A stretch of DNA of 64,000 nt from CBDDIP01 sp965229005 (GTDB lineage: Bacteria > Actinomycetota > Acidimicrobiia > Acidimicrobiales > Ilumatobacteraceae), in assembly GCA_965229005.1 (NCBI GenBank), contig CBDDIP010000001.1, positions 248,001 to 312,000 on the forward strand, written 5' to 3'. The first letter of the stretch is position 1; the number at the start of each line of letters is the position of its first letter. A model generated the notes under the pieces. That model worked only from the letters and a program-made list of their open reading frames with translations, was not told the origin of the DNA and did no database searches. Made by a program: the position numbers and the translations under genes. Shown here piece after piece: positions 26,336 to 34,658 of this stretch.

Positions 26336-27336
26336 GCGGCCGAATCGACCGGAAGCGTCAACACCGGCGCGAGCGGCGCGTTGCCGCCTGCTTCGAGCCG
26401 GGCTCGCCACGTGGAGCGCGTGGCCAGGCCGGAGCAGAACGCGGCGCGGCGCACGGCCCCGGGCAGGCCCGGGTCCGGGGTCGGCACGGCCTCGTAGAGC
26501 GTGGCGAACCACGCGGCGAGCGCGGTCACGGCCTCGACGCGGTACTGGGCGACGCGCTGGAAGCTGATGCCCATGTCCGCTGCGATGTCGACCAGCCGCT
26601 CCTCACCCCAGTGCGAGCGGACGAGGATCGACTTCAACGGTTCGGGCAGCTCGGTGACGGCCTCGCGCAGCGCGCCGATCAGCTCCTGCTGCGAGAGCTT
26701 CTCGGACGGCTCGGTGTGGAGCGTGGCCAGGGCCAGATCGCTCTGCGACGACGAGTTGTCGTCGTCCAGGGATGTCGACACGAGGTTCGCTGCCGTGTGC
26801 AGCCGATCACGCACGACCGCCACGTCGATGTCGGCGGCCTGCGCCACCTCGGCCAGGCTGGGCACGCGCCCGAGCTCCTGGGTCAACCGCTCGACCACCT
26901 CGGCGAGCTCGCGCAAGCTGCGGCGCAGACGGCGCGGGGCGAGATCGCCGCTGCGCACCGCCTCGAGCATCTCGCCGCGCACACGTGCCGAGGCGTAGGC
27001 GGCGAACGGGACGCCGTAGTTCGGATCGAAGCGACGTGCGGCCTCGACGAGGCCGAGCACGCCGGCGGACCACAGCTCGTTGCGCTCGACGTAGCGCGGA
27101 AACCGGCGAGCGGCCTGGCTGGCGAGCCGATCGACGAGCCACAGGTGGTCCTCGACGAGTCCCTTGGCGTCCGAATCGTCGAGCCCCTCGACGAGGTCGA
27201 CGGGCGCACCGTCGATGGGAGCGTCCGCCTCGGCGACGGCCGCAGGACGCGTGCCACTCATCGCCTCGGCGCGAGCGATCCGGTTCGCTCGGATTGCCTT
27301 GGTGATCGACACCACGTCGTCGTTGTGCTTGCCCAC
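26329..27336 (-). CDS. fliA: Flagellar sigma factor (sigma-28, FliA/WhiG family)
   Basis: About 335 residues. Region 2 is clear (VERNELWSAGVLGLVEAARR, then FDPNYGVPFAAYASARVRGE), region 3 is at LRELAEVVERLTQELGRVPS, and region 4 (LPEPLKSILVRSHWGEERLV) is somewhat divergent. A tail of about 55 residues extends past region 4. I prefer the GTG at 27336 (VGKHNDDVV) because AAGGAG lies nine bases before it; an ATG at 27390 is possible but would overlap the promoter candidate of the divergent peptidase gene. It probably reads the promoters listed before fliC, fliK, and its two neighbours. No FlgM was seen. Confidence 0.85.
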   Translation of the reverse strand: MGKHNDDVVSITKAIRANRIARAEAMSGTRPAAVAEADAPIDGAPVDLVEGLDDSDAKGLVEDHLWLVDRLASQAARRFPRYVERNELWSAGVLGLVEAARRFDPNYGVPFAAYASARVRGEMLEAVRSGDLAPRRLRRSLRELAEVVERLTQELGRVPSLAEVAQAADIDVAVVRDRLHTAANLVSTSLDDDNSSSQSDLALATLHTEPSEKLSQQELIGALREAVTELPEPLKSILVRSHWGEERLVDIAADMGISFQRVAQYRVEAVTALAAWFATLYEAVPTPDPGLPGAVRRAAFCSGLATRSTWRARLEAGGNAPLAPVLTLPVDSAAQ

Positions 27337-27346
27337 GAAGTTGCGC

Positions 27347-27376
27347 TCCTTGAATCGGCCCTTCTGCGACCGACTC
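27347..27376 (+). promoter_or_regulatory. Sigma-28-type promoter candidate for the M15 peptidase
   Basis: TCCTTGAA, 14 bases, then ACCGACTC. The -35 half is identical to that before fliC and fliK and the spacing is the same; the -10 differs by one base in the GCCGA core. Caution: the -35 is also the complement of the fliA Shine-Dalgarno, so it could be a coincidence. Confidence 0.35.
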
Positions 27377-27435
27377 TGTGGGCCGAGCACCGTGCGCGGC
27401 CCGGTGCGCTGACGACCGAGGAGCGCGACGACAAG

Positions 27436-28014
27436 ATGGCGATCGAGGCAGTGGCGGCAAGTGGTGCGACCAGCGGTGCGACCTCACTGGCGGTGACCGT
27501 CGATGCCGACGCGCTGCGCTCGGTGACGCTGGCGCAGATGATCAGCACGCGCATGGGCACGATGGGCACGTCGCAGGTGCCGACGATCACCCTCGGCACC
27601 GGATCGAGCTCGTCGACGCGGGTTCCGGCGATCCTGCGCGGCTACGGCAACGGGCGGATCCCCAAGGAGATGCTGACCCTCATCGGCATCGGCCAGCACC
27701 GTCTGTGGGGCCCGGCCGCCGACCAGTTCAAGGCGATGCGCGCCGCCGCGGCGGCCGATGGCGTCAGCCTCTCGGTCACCGACAGCTACCGCACCTACGA
27801 CCAGCAGGTCACGTTGGCCGAGCAGAAGGGCTTGACCAAGAACGGTGGATGGGCGGCCACACCGGGGACCAGCGAGCACGGGTGGGGCCTGGCGGTCGAC
27901 GTCGACGTCGACAAGAACGGGCTCGCCTGGCTGCGTTCGAACGGTGCCCGATTCGGCTTCGTCGAACCCGTCAGTCGTGAGCCGTGGCACTGGGAGTACC
28001 ACGGCGCAACCTGA
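27436..28014 (+). CDS. M15-family D,D-peptidase (VanY-like)
   Basis: 192 residues. The M15B signature is complete: SVTDSYRTYDQQV, TPGTSEHGWGLAVDVDVD and EPWHWEYHG, with the zinc histidines and aspartate. It probably cuts D-Ala-D-Ala-type cross-links of peptidoglycan. There is no Sec signal peptide; the first about 70 residues are Ser/Thr/Ala/Gly-rich and look unstructured, as in flagellar export substrates. The divergent fliA gene and the FliA-type promoter candidate suggest a part in flagellar assembly. I chose the ATG at 27436; GAGGAG lies about 12 bases upstream. Confidence 0.85.
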   Translation: MAIEAVAASGATSGATSLAVTVDADALRSVTLAQMISTRMGTMGTSQVPTITLGTGSSSSTRVPAILRGYGNGRIPKEMLTLIGIGQHRLWGPAADQFKAMRAAAAADGVSLSVTDSYRTYDQQVTLAEQKGLTKNGGWAATPGTSEHGWGLAVDVDVDKNGLAWLRSNGARFGFVEPVSREPWHWEYHGAT

Positions 28015-28039
28015 CCGAAGTGGTCACTACGATTCGACC

Positions 28040-28591
28040 GTGGGCTATCGGCACGAGCGCAGCGACCTGGTTGCCGCCGCGGTCGAGACCGCGCGCGAGG
28101 ACGGCATCGGGCAGCTGACGTACAGCCGCGTGGCCAAGCGCCTCGGGATCAGTGACCGCATGGTCGTCTACTACTTCCCGACCAAGGAAGCCCTGATCAG
28201 CGAGGTGCTGCTGGCGCTCGGCGGTGAGCTTCAGGCGTTGCTCGAGCAGGCGTTCGGGGCGCAGCGACTGCCCGCCGCCGACCTCGCCCGACGCGCCTGG
28301 CCGCTGCTCACGACGCCGGCAGCCGACCGCATCTTCGCGATCTTCTTCGAGCTCACCGGGCTGGCCAGCGCGGGCACCGAGCCGTACCGCTCCATCGCTG
28401 CGTTGATGATCGACGGATGGACGGACTGGATGGCGCCGTACGTCGAAGGTTCGACGCCGGCCGTGCGACGTCGCCGCGCCCTGGCGCTCGAAGCGCAGCT
28501 CGACGGGTTGTTGTTGATGCGCCGGATCGCCGGCGCCGAGGCTGCGGACGCTGCCGCAACGGAGCTCGGGATCCGCGTCAGCCGCGGGTGA
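28040..28591 (+). CDS. TetR-family transcriptional regulator
   Basis: 183 residues. Helix-turn-helix: LVAAAVETAREDGIGQLTYS, then VAKRLGISDRMVVYYFPTKE. The C-terminal domain resembles small TetR proteins of actinobacteria and the ligand is unknown. I chose the GTG at 28040 (VGYRHERSD), 25 bases after the M15 stop. Its 3' end overlaps csrA by 14 bases in convergent orientation. It may be cotranscribed with the peptidase; no target operator was recognised. Confidence 0.88.
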   Translation: MGYRHERSDLVAAAVETAREDGIGQLTYSRVAKRLGISDRMVVYYFPTKEALISEVLLALGGELQALLEQAFGAQRLPAADLARRAWPLLTTPAADRIFAIFFELTGLASAGTEPYRSIAALMIDGWTDWMAPYVEGSTPAVRRRRALALEAQLDGLLLMRRIAGAEAADAAATELGIRVSRG

Positions 28592-28817
28592 CGGGCTTGG
28601 CCTCGACGGTGATCGTGGCCGGGTCGATGGCGGCGTGTGCAGCCGCTTCCTTGTTCGCTGCGGCGACGGCTTCGATGAGCTCGCTGCGCAGCACGCGCAC
28701 GTGGCGCGGGGCACGGATGCCGACGCGGACGACACCTGGCTTGATGTCCAGGATCTCGATCTCGATGTCGTCACCGAGGTGGAAGGTCTCGCCTTCGCGG
28801 CGTGTGAGGACGAGCAT
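28578..28817 (-). CDS. csrA: Carbon storage/flagellin translation regulator CsrA
   Basis: 79 residues starting MLVLTRREGETFHLGDDIEI, with the RNA-binding VRVGIRAPRHVRVLR segment. CsrA binds GGA motifs in mRNA leaders; in Gram-positive bacteria its main target is the flagellin leader, and FliW antagonises it. It lies three bases after fliW at the end of the flagellar run. Candidate target sites are in the fliC leader at 57426-57461. Confidence 0.96.
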   Translation of the reverse strand: MLVLTRREGETFHLGDDIEIEILDIKPGVVRVGIRAPRHVRVLRSELIEAVAAANKEAAAHAAIDPATITVEAKPVTRG

Positions 28818-28820
28818 GGC

Positions 28821-29231
28821 TCAGGCCCCGACAGACGCAGTGGAAGCGACCACGGGATGGCGGAGCGGCCAACCCTGCCGGTCCAGGATCACCTGGCGCG
28901 CCTGGCTGGTGCGCACGTTGACGGTGATCGGTGCCGCGAGGTTGAGCCAGATCGTGCTGCCGTCGTCGCCGGCGGCGATGGTGGCGACCACGAGCACCTG
29001 GACGTCGGCCGCTTCCTGGACGCCGATGCGTGACAGCTCGTCGTCGGGGAGGTCGGGTTCGTAGCCGGGAGCGAGCTCCCATGGTTCGGCCACCAGCAGG
29101 CCGATCGCCGGCTGCTCGACGTTGCGCAGCAGGGCGAACACGGTGTCCGTGCCGCCTTCGAGCACCCATTCACGTGCCCCGTCGAACCCGGGCAGACCGT
29201 CCGGTGTGTGGATCGCTTGCATCGCCGACAT
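28821..29231 (-). CDS. fliW: Flagellar assembly factor FliW
   Basis: 136 residues. Family features are TPDGLPGFDGAREWVL, the ILxxxEQP-like segment (LLRNVEQPAIGLLVAEPWEL), and a conserved late strand (APITVNVRTSQARQVIL). FliW binds CsrA and flagellin, releasing CsrA repression of flagellin translation when free flagellin is low. The ATG at 29231 (MSAMQAIHTP) has GAGGAG about seven bases upstream. It follows flgL by about 100 bases, which hold a weak 7-bp inverted repeat (GCCCACA at 29270, TGTGGGC at 29298). Confidence 0.93.
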   Translation of the reverse strand: MSAMQAIHTPDGLPGFDGAREWVLEGGTDTVFALLRNVEQPAIGLLVAEPWELAPGYEPDLPDDELSRIGVQEAADVQVLVVATIAAGDDGSTIWLNLAAPITVNVRTSQARQVILDRQGWPLRHPVVASTASVGA

Positions 29232-29330
29232 GTGGCAACTCCTCGCCGTCCTCCGCGCATCGTGCACGGGCCCACATCGTGTGAACAACCGTGACCGTGT
29301 GGGCTCGCCGGGGCAGCTGGCCCGTCACAG

Positions 29331-30236
29331 CTAGCGCAGGTAGTCGAGCAGCGTTTGTTCGTTGGCCTTGGCGGTGACGCCGAGGGCCGCCTGGTACGCC
29401 ATCGTCAGACGGCTCTGGTCCGTGATCGCGTCGCCGAGGTCCACGTCCTGCACCCGCGACAACTCGGCGGTCAGGGTGACCTTGATCGTTGCGTTGCGAT
29501 CGCTGGCCTGCTCGACGCGGTTGACGACGGCACCCATCCGGGCTTGACCGGCCGACAGGGTGGCGCGCAGCGTCTTCACCCGGTCGAGCGACGCCTGCAC
29601 GCCGACGGTGCTGTTGGTGTTGAGCGAGCTCGCCAGGTCGTCGAGCGTCGTGAAGATGTCGTCGGTCCCGGCGCTGAACAGCTCGCGCGCCGTGATGCTC
29701 GTGTCGACGACCTCACTCGGTCCGATGCGTCGCTGCACGCGATCCGCGGCGTTGCCGGAGAAGTCCCACGTCGACGTGCCGGTGTTGAACGTGACCGCGT
29801 TGCCCGACTCGAAGCCGGCGAAGATCGGCGCGCCGAGGTACTGCGTGTTGGCGATCGATTCGAGCTCACCGCGCAGCTGCAGCACCTCTTCGCGCACGGC
29901 TTTGCGCGAGTCGGCGGAGTTGATCGAGCTGGCCGCCTGGGTCGCCAGCTCCGTGATGCGGTGGTAGATGTCCATCGCCTGCTGGGTCTTCGTGTCGGAG
30001 ATCGCGAGGCGCGACCGCGCATCGTCGATGGCCCGGTTGAACGTGCCGACCTGATCGAGCTGATCTTGCAGGACGGCCGCACGGGATGAGGCGGACTGGT
30101 TCTCCGACGGACGCGAGTAGGCCTTGCCGGTGGAGACCTGCTGGTTGGCCTTCTCCATGCGGGCGTAGGCGGCGCGCAGACGTGCCTGGGCCGAGCGGTT
30201 GGCGCCGAGGAAGGAGGTGCGGGGGACGATGGTCAT
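29331..30236 (-). CDS. flgL: Flagellar hook-associated protein 3
   Basis: 301 residues, flagellin-like at both ends: an N-terminal coiled region (YARMEKANQQVSTGKAYSRP, then ENQSASSRAAVLQDQLDQVG) and a C-terminal helix ending in AKANEQTLLDYLR. FlgL joins hook and filament above FlgK. It lies 25 bases after flgK. Length and position fit FlgL rather than a second flagellin. Confidence 0.93.
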   Translation of the reverse strand: MTIVPRTSFLGANRSAQARLRAAYARMEKANQQVSTGKAYSRPSENQSASSRAAVLQDQLDQVGTFNRAIDDARSRLAISDTKTQQAMDIYHRITELATQAASSINSADSRKAVREEVLQLRGELESIANTQYLGAPIFAGFESGNAVTFNTGTSTWDFSGNAADRVQRRIGPSEVVDTSITARELFSAGTDDIFTTLDDLASSLNTNSTVGVQASLDRVKTLRATLSAGQARMGAVVNRVEQASDRNATIKVTLTAELSRVQDVDLGDAITDQSRLTMAYQAALGVTAKANEQTLLDYLR

Positions 30237-30261
30237 GGTCTGTCGTTCATGGTCGTGGCGC

Positions 30262-31548
30262 TCACATCGAGATCAGGGTCTGGAGCATCTCGTCGATCAC
30301 CGAGACCAGTCGCGCCGCGGCCTGGTAGGCCCGTTGCTGCGACATCAGGTCGGTCATCTCCTCGTCGAGGTTGACGCCCATCTCCGAGTCGCGCGACTGG
30401 GCGGCCGCGTCGGCCACGCTCTGCGCGGTGTCCGACGATCGACCGATGCCCGACACCTTCCCGGACAACGAGGTGATCAACGATCGGTAGGCGCCGCCCT
30501 GGGTGCTGCGCAGCTGCGCCAGCGCGTCAGCGGTTCGACCGTTCTGTGCCTGCCCGACGACATCCGCCGCAGCGAGGTCGCTCGGCTGGGTCACCGACAC
30601 GGTGAGCTTGCCGGACACGATCGCCATCAGCGGACCGCCGGCGGCGCCGGACGGCGTGAAGCCGGTGGCGTGGACCGTGTTCAACGCACTCATGAAACCG
30701 GTGACGAAGGAGTCGAGCTGCGCCTTGGCGTCGGCGATGTCGGTGGTGACCGCCGCCTGCAGACCTCCGACGGTGCCGCCGAGCGTGATCGGGCCACTGG
30801 GGTGGGTGACCGTGCCGGTGCCGGTGACGGTGAGTGGCACGGAACGATCGCCGTCCACCACGGCCAGGCCGTTCATGGTCACCCGGACGCGGCCGTCGTC
30901 GTCGATCGACGACTGCGCCCCGAGGCTGGTGGCCAGCGAGTCGAGCGCCCGATCGCGTTCGTCGGCAAGGTCGGCCGGCAGACCGCCGGGGATGCGCGCC
31001 AGCTTGTTGATCTCGGCGAGGCGGGCGATCGTCGAGTTGGCCTCGTCGATGTCGCTCGAGAGTCGCTGCGACGCGTCCGCGCTCAGCTGGCCGAGGGCGG
31101 TGTTGATCTCGTTGACGCGGTCGGCGACGCCGTTCAGCGCCGACAGGACCTGGTAGCGAGCGGCATCGTCGTTCGGGCTGACCGCCAACGTGGAGAACGC
31201 CTCCCAGGCCGCGGTCAGCTCCTTGGTGACGCCCTGCTCGGGCTCACCGAAGACGTCCTCCACCTTCTGCAGCAGCTCGGCGCGAGTGCCGAAGTAGGCG
31301 GCCTGTGCCGATGATCCGCGCACGCGCAGGTCGGCCAGGCGATCGGTGGCGCGAGTGATCCGCGACGCTTCGACGCCGGCGCCCATCGGGCCGAGGGCGC
31401 CGTTGCGCGGGAACGCGGTCCGCAGCTCGGTTCGCTGACGTCGGTAGCCAGGCGTCGCCGCGTTGGCGATGTTGTGGCTGGTGGTCTCGACCGCGTAGGT
31501 GTGGGCGCGCAAGGCAGAGACGGCGATGGACAACGCCGAACTGCTCAT
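30262..31548 (-). CDS. flgK: Flagellar hook-associated protein 1
   Basis: 428 residues. The N-terminus has the rod/hook motif (SALRAHTYAVETTSHNIANA, then ATPGYRRQRTEL), and the C-terminus has the conserved VNLDEEMTDLMSQQRAYQAA followed by ARLVSVIDEMLQTLI. It is shorter than E. coli FlgK (547), with a reduced middle domain. FlgK caps the hook and seats FlgL and the filament. It sits between flgN and flgL, as expected. Confidence 0.95.
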   Translation of the reverse strand: MSSSALSIAVSALRAHTYAVETTSHNIANAATPGYRRQRTELRTAFPRNGALGPMGAGVEASRITRATDRLADLRVRGSSAQAAYFGTRAELLQKVEDVFGEPEQGVTKELTAAWEAFSTLAVSPNDDAARYQVLSALNGVADRVNEINTALGQLSADASQRLSSDIDEANSTIARLAEINKLARIPGGLPADLADERDRALDSLATSLGAQSSIDDDGRVRVTMNGLAVVDGDRSVPLTVTGTGTVTHPSGPITLGGTVGGLQAAVTTDIADAKAQLDSFVTGFMSALNTVHATGFTPSGAAGGPLMAIVSGKLTVSVTQPSDLAAADVVGQAQNGRTADALAQLRSTQGGAYRSLITSLSGKVSGIGRSSDTAQSVADAAAQSRDSEMGVNLDEEMTDLMSQQRAYQAAARLVSVIDEMLQTLISM

Positions 31549-31578
31549 GTGTCCCTCCTTCTCTCACCAGTAGTGCGG

Positions 31579-32016
31579 TCAGACCAGGCCACGCGTGCGG
31601 CGAACCTGACCTGCGGTCGTGCGACCCGAGGCGTCGTACGTGCCGGCACTGCCGGTCGCCACGGACACCACGTCCCGCGTATCGGCCAGGAGGCGGCGCA
31701 GTTCTAGGGACAACGAGACACTTCCCTCGCGGATCCGGTCGAGGTTGCGCCGCACGTGCGCAGCCAGGCTGTTCGCCAGGTCGGCGTCGGGTCCCGTCGC
31801 GCGGGGATCATGGAGCGCTCGCAGGGGCGGCAAGCCGGACTTCGGGCCGAGCTGATCGAGCGCCCGCAGGCTGTCGTCGAGATCGGCGACCGCTGCTTCG
31901 ACCACGCCTGCGGGACCGAACCGGCAGGCGTCGAGCAGCTCGAGCTGGTTGAGCACCTCGCCGGTGGCCTGGATCAAGGCGTGGAGCTGTTCGATGGGGT
32001 TGGTCATGGTCATCAT
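31579..32016 (-). CDS. flgN: FlgN-like flagellar export chaperone
   Basis: 145 residues, all helical: NPIEQLHALIQATGEVLNQL, a middle helix set, and LRRLLADTRDVVSVATG. Similarity to FlgN is weak, as is usual for this fast-evolving chaperone; the call rests on helical content, length and position directly before flgK and flgL, its expected clients. The start could be any of three close ATGs (32016, 32013, 32007); AGGA lies ahead of the first. Confidence 0.75.
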   Translation of the reverse strand: MMTMTNPIEQLHALIQATGEVLNQLELLDACRFGPAGVVEAAVADLDDSLRALDQLGPKSGLPPLRALHDPRATGPDADLANSLAAHVRRNLDRIREGSVSLSLELRRLLADTRDVVSVATGSAGTYDASGRTTAGQVRRTRGLV

Positions 32017-32024
32017 CAGCGTCC

Positions 32025-33503
32025 TCAGCGTTGCTTGGCCAGTTCGATCGCGGCACGGACCACCGTGGGATCGAAGCGGGTGTCTGATCCGGATTCGAGG
32101 ACGTCGACCGCGTACTGGTTGCCGACCAACGCTTCGGCGACGGCGATGATGCGTGCCGCCATCGGGATGGCCGGACCGCGCAGTCCGTCAGGGGCGCCGC
32201 TGCCGTCCCAGTGCTCACCGATGGCGCGCAGCACGTTGGCCACTGCAGGTCCGGCGGTGGCACCGAGGAGCACTGCGGCCACTTCGGCGTTGTGACTGCC
32301 GCTCGCCTCGCCGGCAACCGCTGCGCCGATGTCGGCGACAGCGGCACAGAAACGCACGAGCGACCGCTCCCGTCCCTCGAAGCCGAGGCGGAACGCGATG
32401 TCGTTGGCCATCGCCACGACGTCGTCGCGGGCGACGGCTCCGTCGCGCTCGGCAGCGAGCTCGGCCAGCTTCAGCGTCACTTCCAGCTCGGTGGCGGTGG
32501 CCAGCGGGCGGACCAGCTCTCCTGCGCCGAGGACGACCGAGCGTTCCTCCTGTCGGGCAGCCGACTCGGCGCGGCCGGCGAGCTCGCGCAGCGTCGCCAG
32601 ATCGACCGAGCACTCCGGTCCGGCGTGGCCGACGGCAACCGCGAGGGGCACGTGTCCGTCGGGCATGTAGGCCTCCACGGTCTCGGACATCGAGCGGCCG
32701 AGCTGCTCGACACCCGCGACCTCGAGACCACCGGCGATCAGCAAGAAGCCACCCTCACCGGTGTCGTACAAGTCACCGAGCCCATTGCAGAGCAGGCGGA
32801 TGGCGGTGGCGATGCGGCGGTGCAGCAGCGTCTGCGCGTCGACACCGAGACGCAGACGGACGGACTCCGAGAGCGCCGGCACGCTGATCGACACCACGCG
32901 CACGCGTTGGTCGGGGTCGATCGACGTGGTGGTCAAGCGCATCTGCAGCGCGCCGATGGCGGGCAGTCCGGAGACCGGATCGACCATCGTCACGTTCGTG
33001 CGCGTCGCCGCCTGCGAACGCCCGAGCCGAGCCTCGAACGCATCGAGCAACGAGTCGAGGCGGACCTCGGCAGCGTCGGCTGCATCGTCGACGGTGTCGT
33101 CGGTCGGCTCGGTGGCCGGCTGTTCGCCGAGCGAGCGCAGCGCCTCGACATCGCCTTCGGCGATCGCCATTCGGCCGCCACTGCGCAGCGCTTCGACGGC
33201 GAGCATCTCGCCGCCGGGGTGGACCAGCACGATCACGGGCAGCTGGGCCTCGTTCGCGTGGGCGATGTACTCACCGATGCGATGGCGTGCGAGGCGGGTG
33301 GAGACGATGGCGTGCGAGGCCCCCTCGATGTCGTCGAGCACGTGCAGACCGGCGGACTCCACCGCCGTGACCACCGGGGCTCGAGCGGCAGGGATCCAGA
33401 CGCGCAGACCGGTCGGCTCCGATTCGACGATCGCGAGCGTCGGCTCGCCCTGCTCCGAGCCCTCGGCGTGCTGGCCGGCGTCGACCTCGCTGGTCACCGT
33501 CAT
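32025..33503 (-). CDS. Degenerate GGDEF plus HD-like signalling protein
   Basis: 492 residues. Residues 1-120 resemble a receiver-like alpha/beta fold (LRVWIPAARAPVVTAVESAG, VIVLVHPGG). A degenerate GGDEF domain spans about 175-310; the site that should read GGDEF is GEGGF (about residue 249). A C-terminal part of about 340-490 resembles HD-GYP: EHWDGSGAPDGLRGPAIPMA echoes the HHERWDGSGYP motif without the paired histidines, and AARIIAVAEALV echoes the next helix. It is probably not enzymatic and acts as a scaffold or nucleotide sensor. The ATG overlaps the flhF-like stop, so it belongs in the flagellar operon. Confidence 0.75.
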   Translation of the reverse strand: MTVTSEVDAGQHAEGSEQGEPTLAIVESEPTGLRVWIPAARAPVVTAVESAGLHVLDDIEGASHAIVSTRLARHRIGEYIAHANEAQLPVIVLVHPGGEMLAVEALRSGGRMAIAEGDVEALRSLGEQPATEPTDDTVDDAADAAEVRLDSLLDAFEARLGRSQAATRTNVTMVDPVSGLPAIGALQMRLTTTSIDPDQRVRVVSISVPALSESVRLRLGVDAQTLLHRRIATAIRLLCNGLGDLYDTGEGGFLLIAGGLEVAGVEQLGRSMSETVEAYMPDGHVPLAVAVGHAGPECSVDLATLRELAGRAESAARQEERSVVLGAGELVRPLATATELEVTLKLAELAAERDGAVARDDVVAMANDIAFRLGFEGRERSLVRFCAAVADIGAAVAGEASGSHNAEVAAVLLGATAGPAVANVLRAIGEHWDGSGAPDGLRGPAIPMAARIIAVAEALVGNQYAVDVLESGSDTRFDPTVVRAAIELAKQR

Positions 33504-34543
33504 GCCGGCACGAGCACAGGGTCGGCCACGCAGAGCACGGTGCGGATGTGCGACACGATGGTGAACTCGTCGATGCGCTCGTAGCGCTCGCCGGTCCAGT
33601 ACCAGCCGAGGCTGGCGTCCCAGGCGACGCAGACGCGCATCGCTTCGAGGAGGTCGGTTGCGGAGGCGGCGCTGACGACGTGCACGGGCACGCCACCGAG
33701 GTGCTGCCATGCGCCGCCGAGCACGAGGTGCACGAGGCGGTTGTTCAGCGAGGTGGCCAGCGTGCGCGTGGTGACGTGCGGGACGGCGACCGACGAGATC
33801 GACTCGACCAGCTCCTCGGGAGCGACGCTGACCAGCTTCAGCTGGCGGGCGAGGTTGGCGCACGACGGGCCGACCATCACGGTCGGGGCGGCGGGACCTC
33901 CGGTGCACAGGCCACGCAGCGCACCCATCAGGGCGACGATCCACTCGGCTTCCGTGGTCGGCTGCTGGGTCAGTGCGGCGTCGACGACGCGGTCGGGGAT
34001 GCCCATCGCCCGCAGCGCGTGGTGCGACCAACGTTGGTCCATCAACGAGCGCATCGGCGCGGCGGCGATGATCGCCGGCTGCAACGAGAGCGGCGGCTGC
34101 GCCGGCGCGGCGGCATAGGTGGGCATCGGGATCGGTTCCGGCTCAGCGGGCGCTGCAGCCCGCTCGGCGAGCAGCTCGGCCAGCGTGCGCTCGGCGGCCG
34201 GCTCGACGGCCGGCTCGACGGCGGTCTTCGTCTCCTGGCGCCACTGGTCCAGCAGGCGATCGGCGAACTCCGGGGCCTTGCTGCGCAACGAGGAGACGAG
34301 ATCTTCCGCGCTCGTCAGCACGGCATCCATCTCGGAGAGCTTCAGCGGCTTGGCGGTCACCCGCACCAGCTCGGTGGCGAAGAACCCGCCGATGCCGCCT
34401 TCCTGCACCTTCTCCACCTTGACGATGGTGCAGTCCGTTCCCAGCGTGTCGTTGGCGGCCTGCTGGGCCTCCACGCTGTTGCGGGCCGTGACGGTGACAC
34501 CGTCAGCGTGCCGCTCGATGATCGGGTAGTTCGTTCGTCCCAT
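33500..34543 (-). CDS. FlhF-like protein lacking a canonical P-loop
   Basis: 347 residues. The N-terminus matches FlhF (SVEAQQAANDTLGTDCTIVK, then EGGIGGFFATE). A Pro/Ala-rich linker follows (about 110-150) and then a C-terminal NG-like domain. Where SRP-GTPases read GPTGVGKTTT, this protein reads VGPSCANLARQL (about residues 222-232), with no GKT. Later strands (VHVVSAASATDLLEAMRVC) still look NG-like. It occupies the flhF position after flhA. It may place or number flagella as a non-GTPase variant, or be a related protein. Confidence 0.75.
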   Translation of the reverse strand: MGRTNYPIIERHADGVTVTARNSVEAQQAANDTLGTDCTIVKVEKVQEGGIGGFFATELVRVTAKPLKLSEMDAVLTSAEDLVSSLRSKAPEFADRLLDQWRQETKTAVEPAVEPAAERTLAELLAERAAAPAEPEPIPMPTYAAAPAQPPLSLQPAIIAAAPMRSLMDQRWSHHALRAMGIPDRVVDAALTQQPTTEAEWIVALMGALRGLCTGGPAAPTVMVGPSCANLARQLKLVSVAPEELVESISSVAVPHVTTRTLATSLNNRLVHLVLGGAWQHLGGVPVHVVSAASATDLLEAMRVCVAWDASLGWYWTGERYERIDEFTIVSHIRTVLCVADPVLVPA

Positions 34544-34611
34544 GCTCGGAACCGTGCCGGCTGATGGGCAACGGTGGCCCGGACGGTGAACGCACTGGAG
34601 TTCGGGCGAGG

Positions 34612-34648
34612 GAGCGCAGCGAGCGAGCTCGGAAGGTGAGCGCAGCGA
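34612..34648. repeat. Short GC-rich direct repeat between flhA and the flhF-like gene
   Basis: GAGCGCAGCGA occurs at 34612-34622 and again at 34638-34648. Around it, TTCGGG (34601) and CCCGAG (34651) could pair. Similar dispersed GCTGCGCTC elements are common in high-GC genomes. It lies within the 115-base gap, the largest between coupled genes of this part of the operon. Confidence 0.5.
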
Positions 34649-34658
34649 ACCCGAGGAT

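Noticed and set aside
28043..28053. GCCGATAG on the minus strand as a sigma-28 -10 box
   Set aside because: It lies inside the TetR coding region, has no matching -35 at the 14-base spacing, and no gene start follows.
29270..29304. Inverted repeat GCCCACA/TGTGGGC between flgL and fliW as terminator
   Set aside because: Only seven base pairs with a 21-base loop and no T-run; too weak to list as a terminator.
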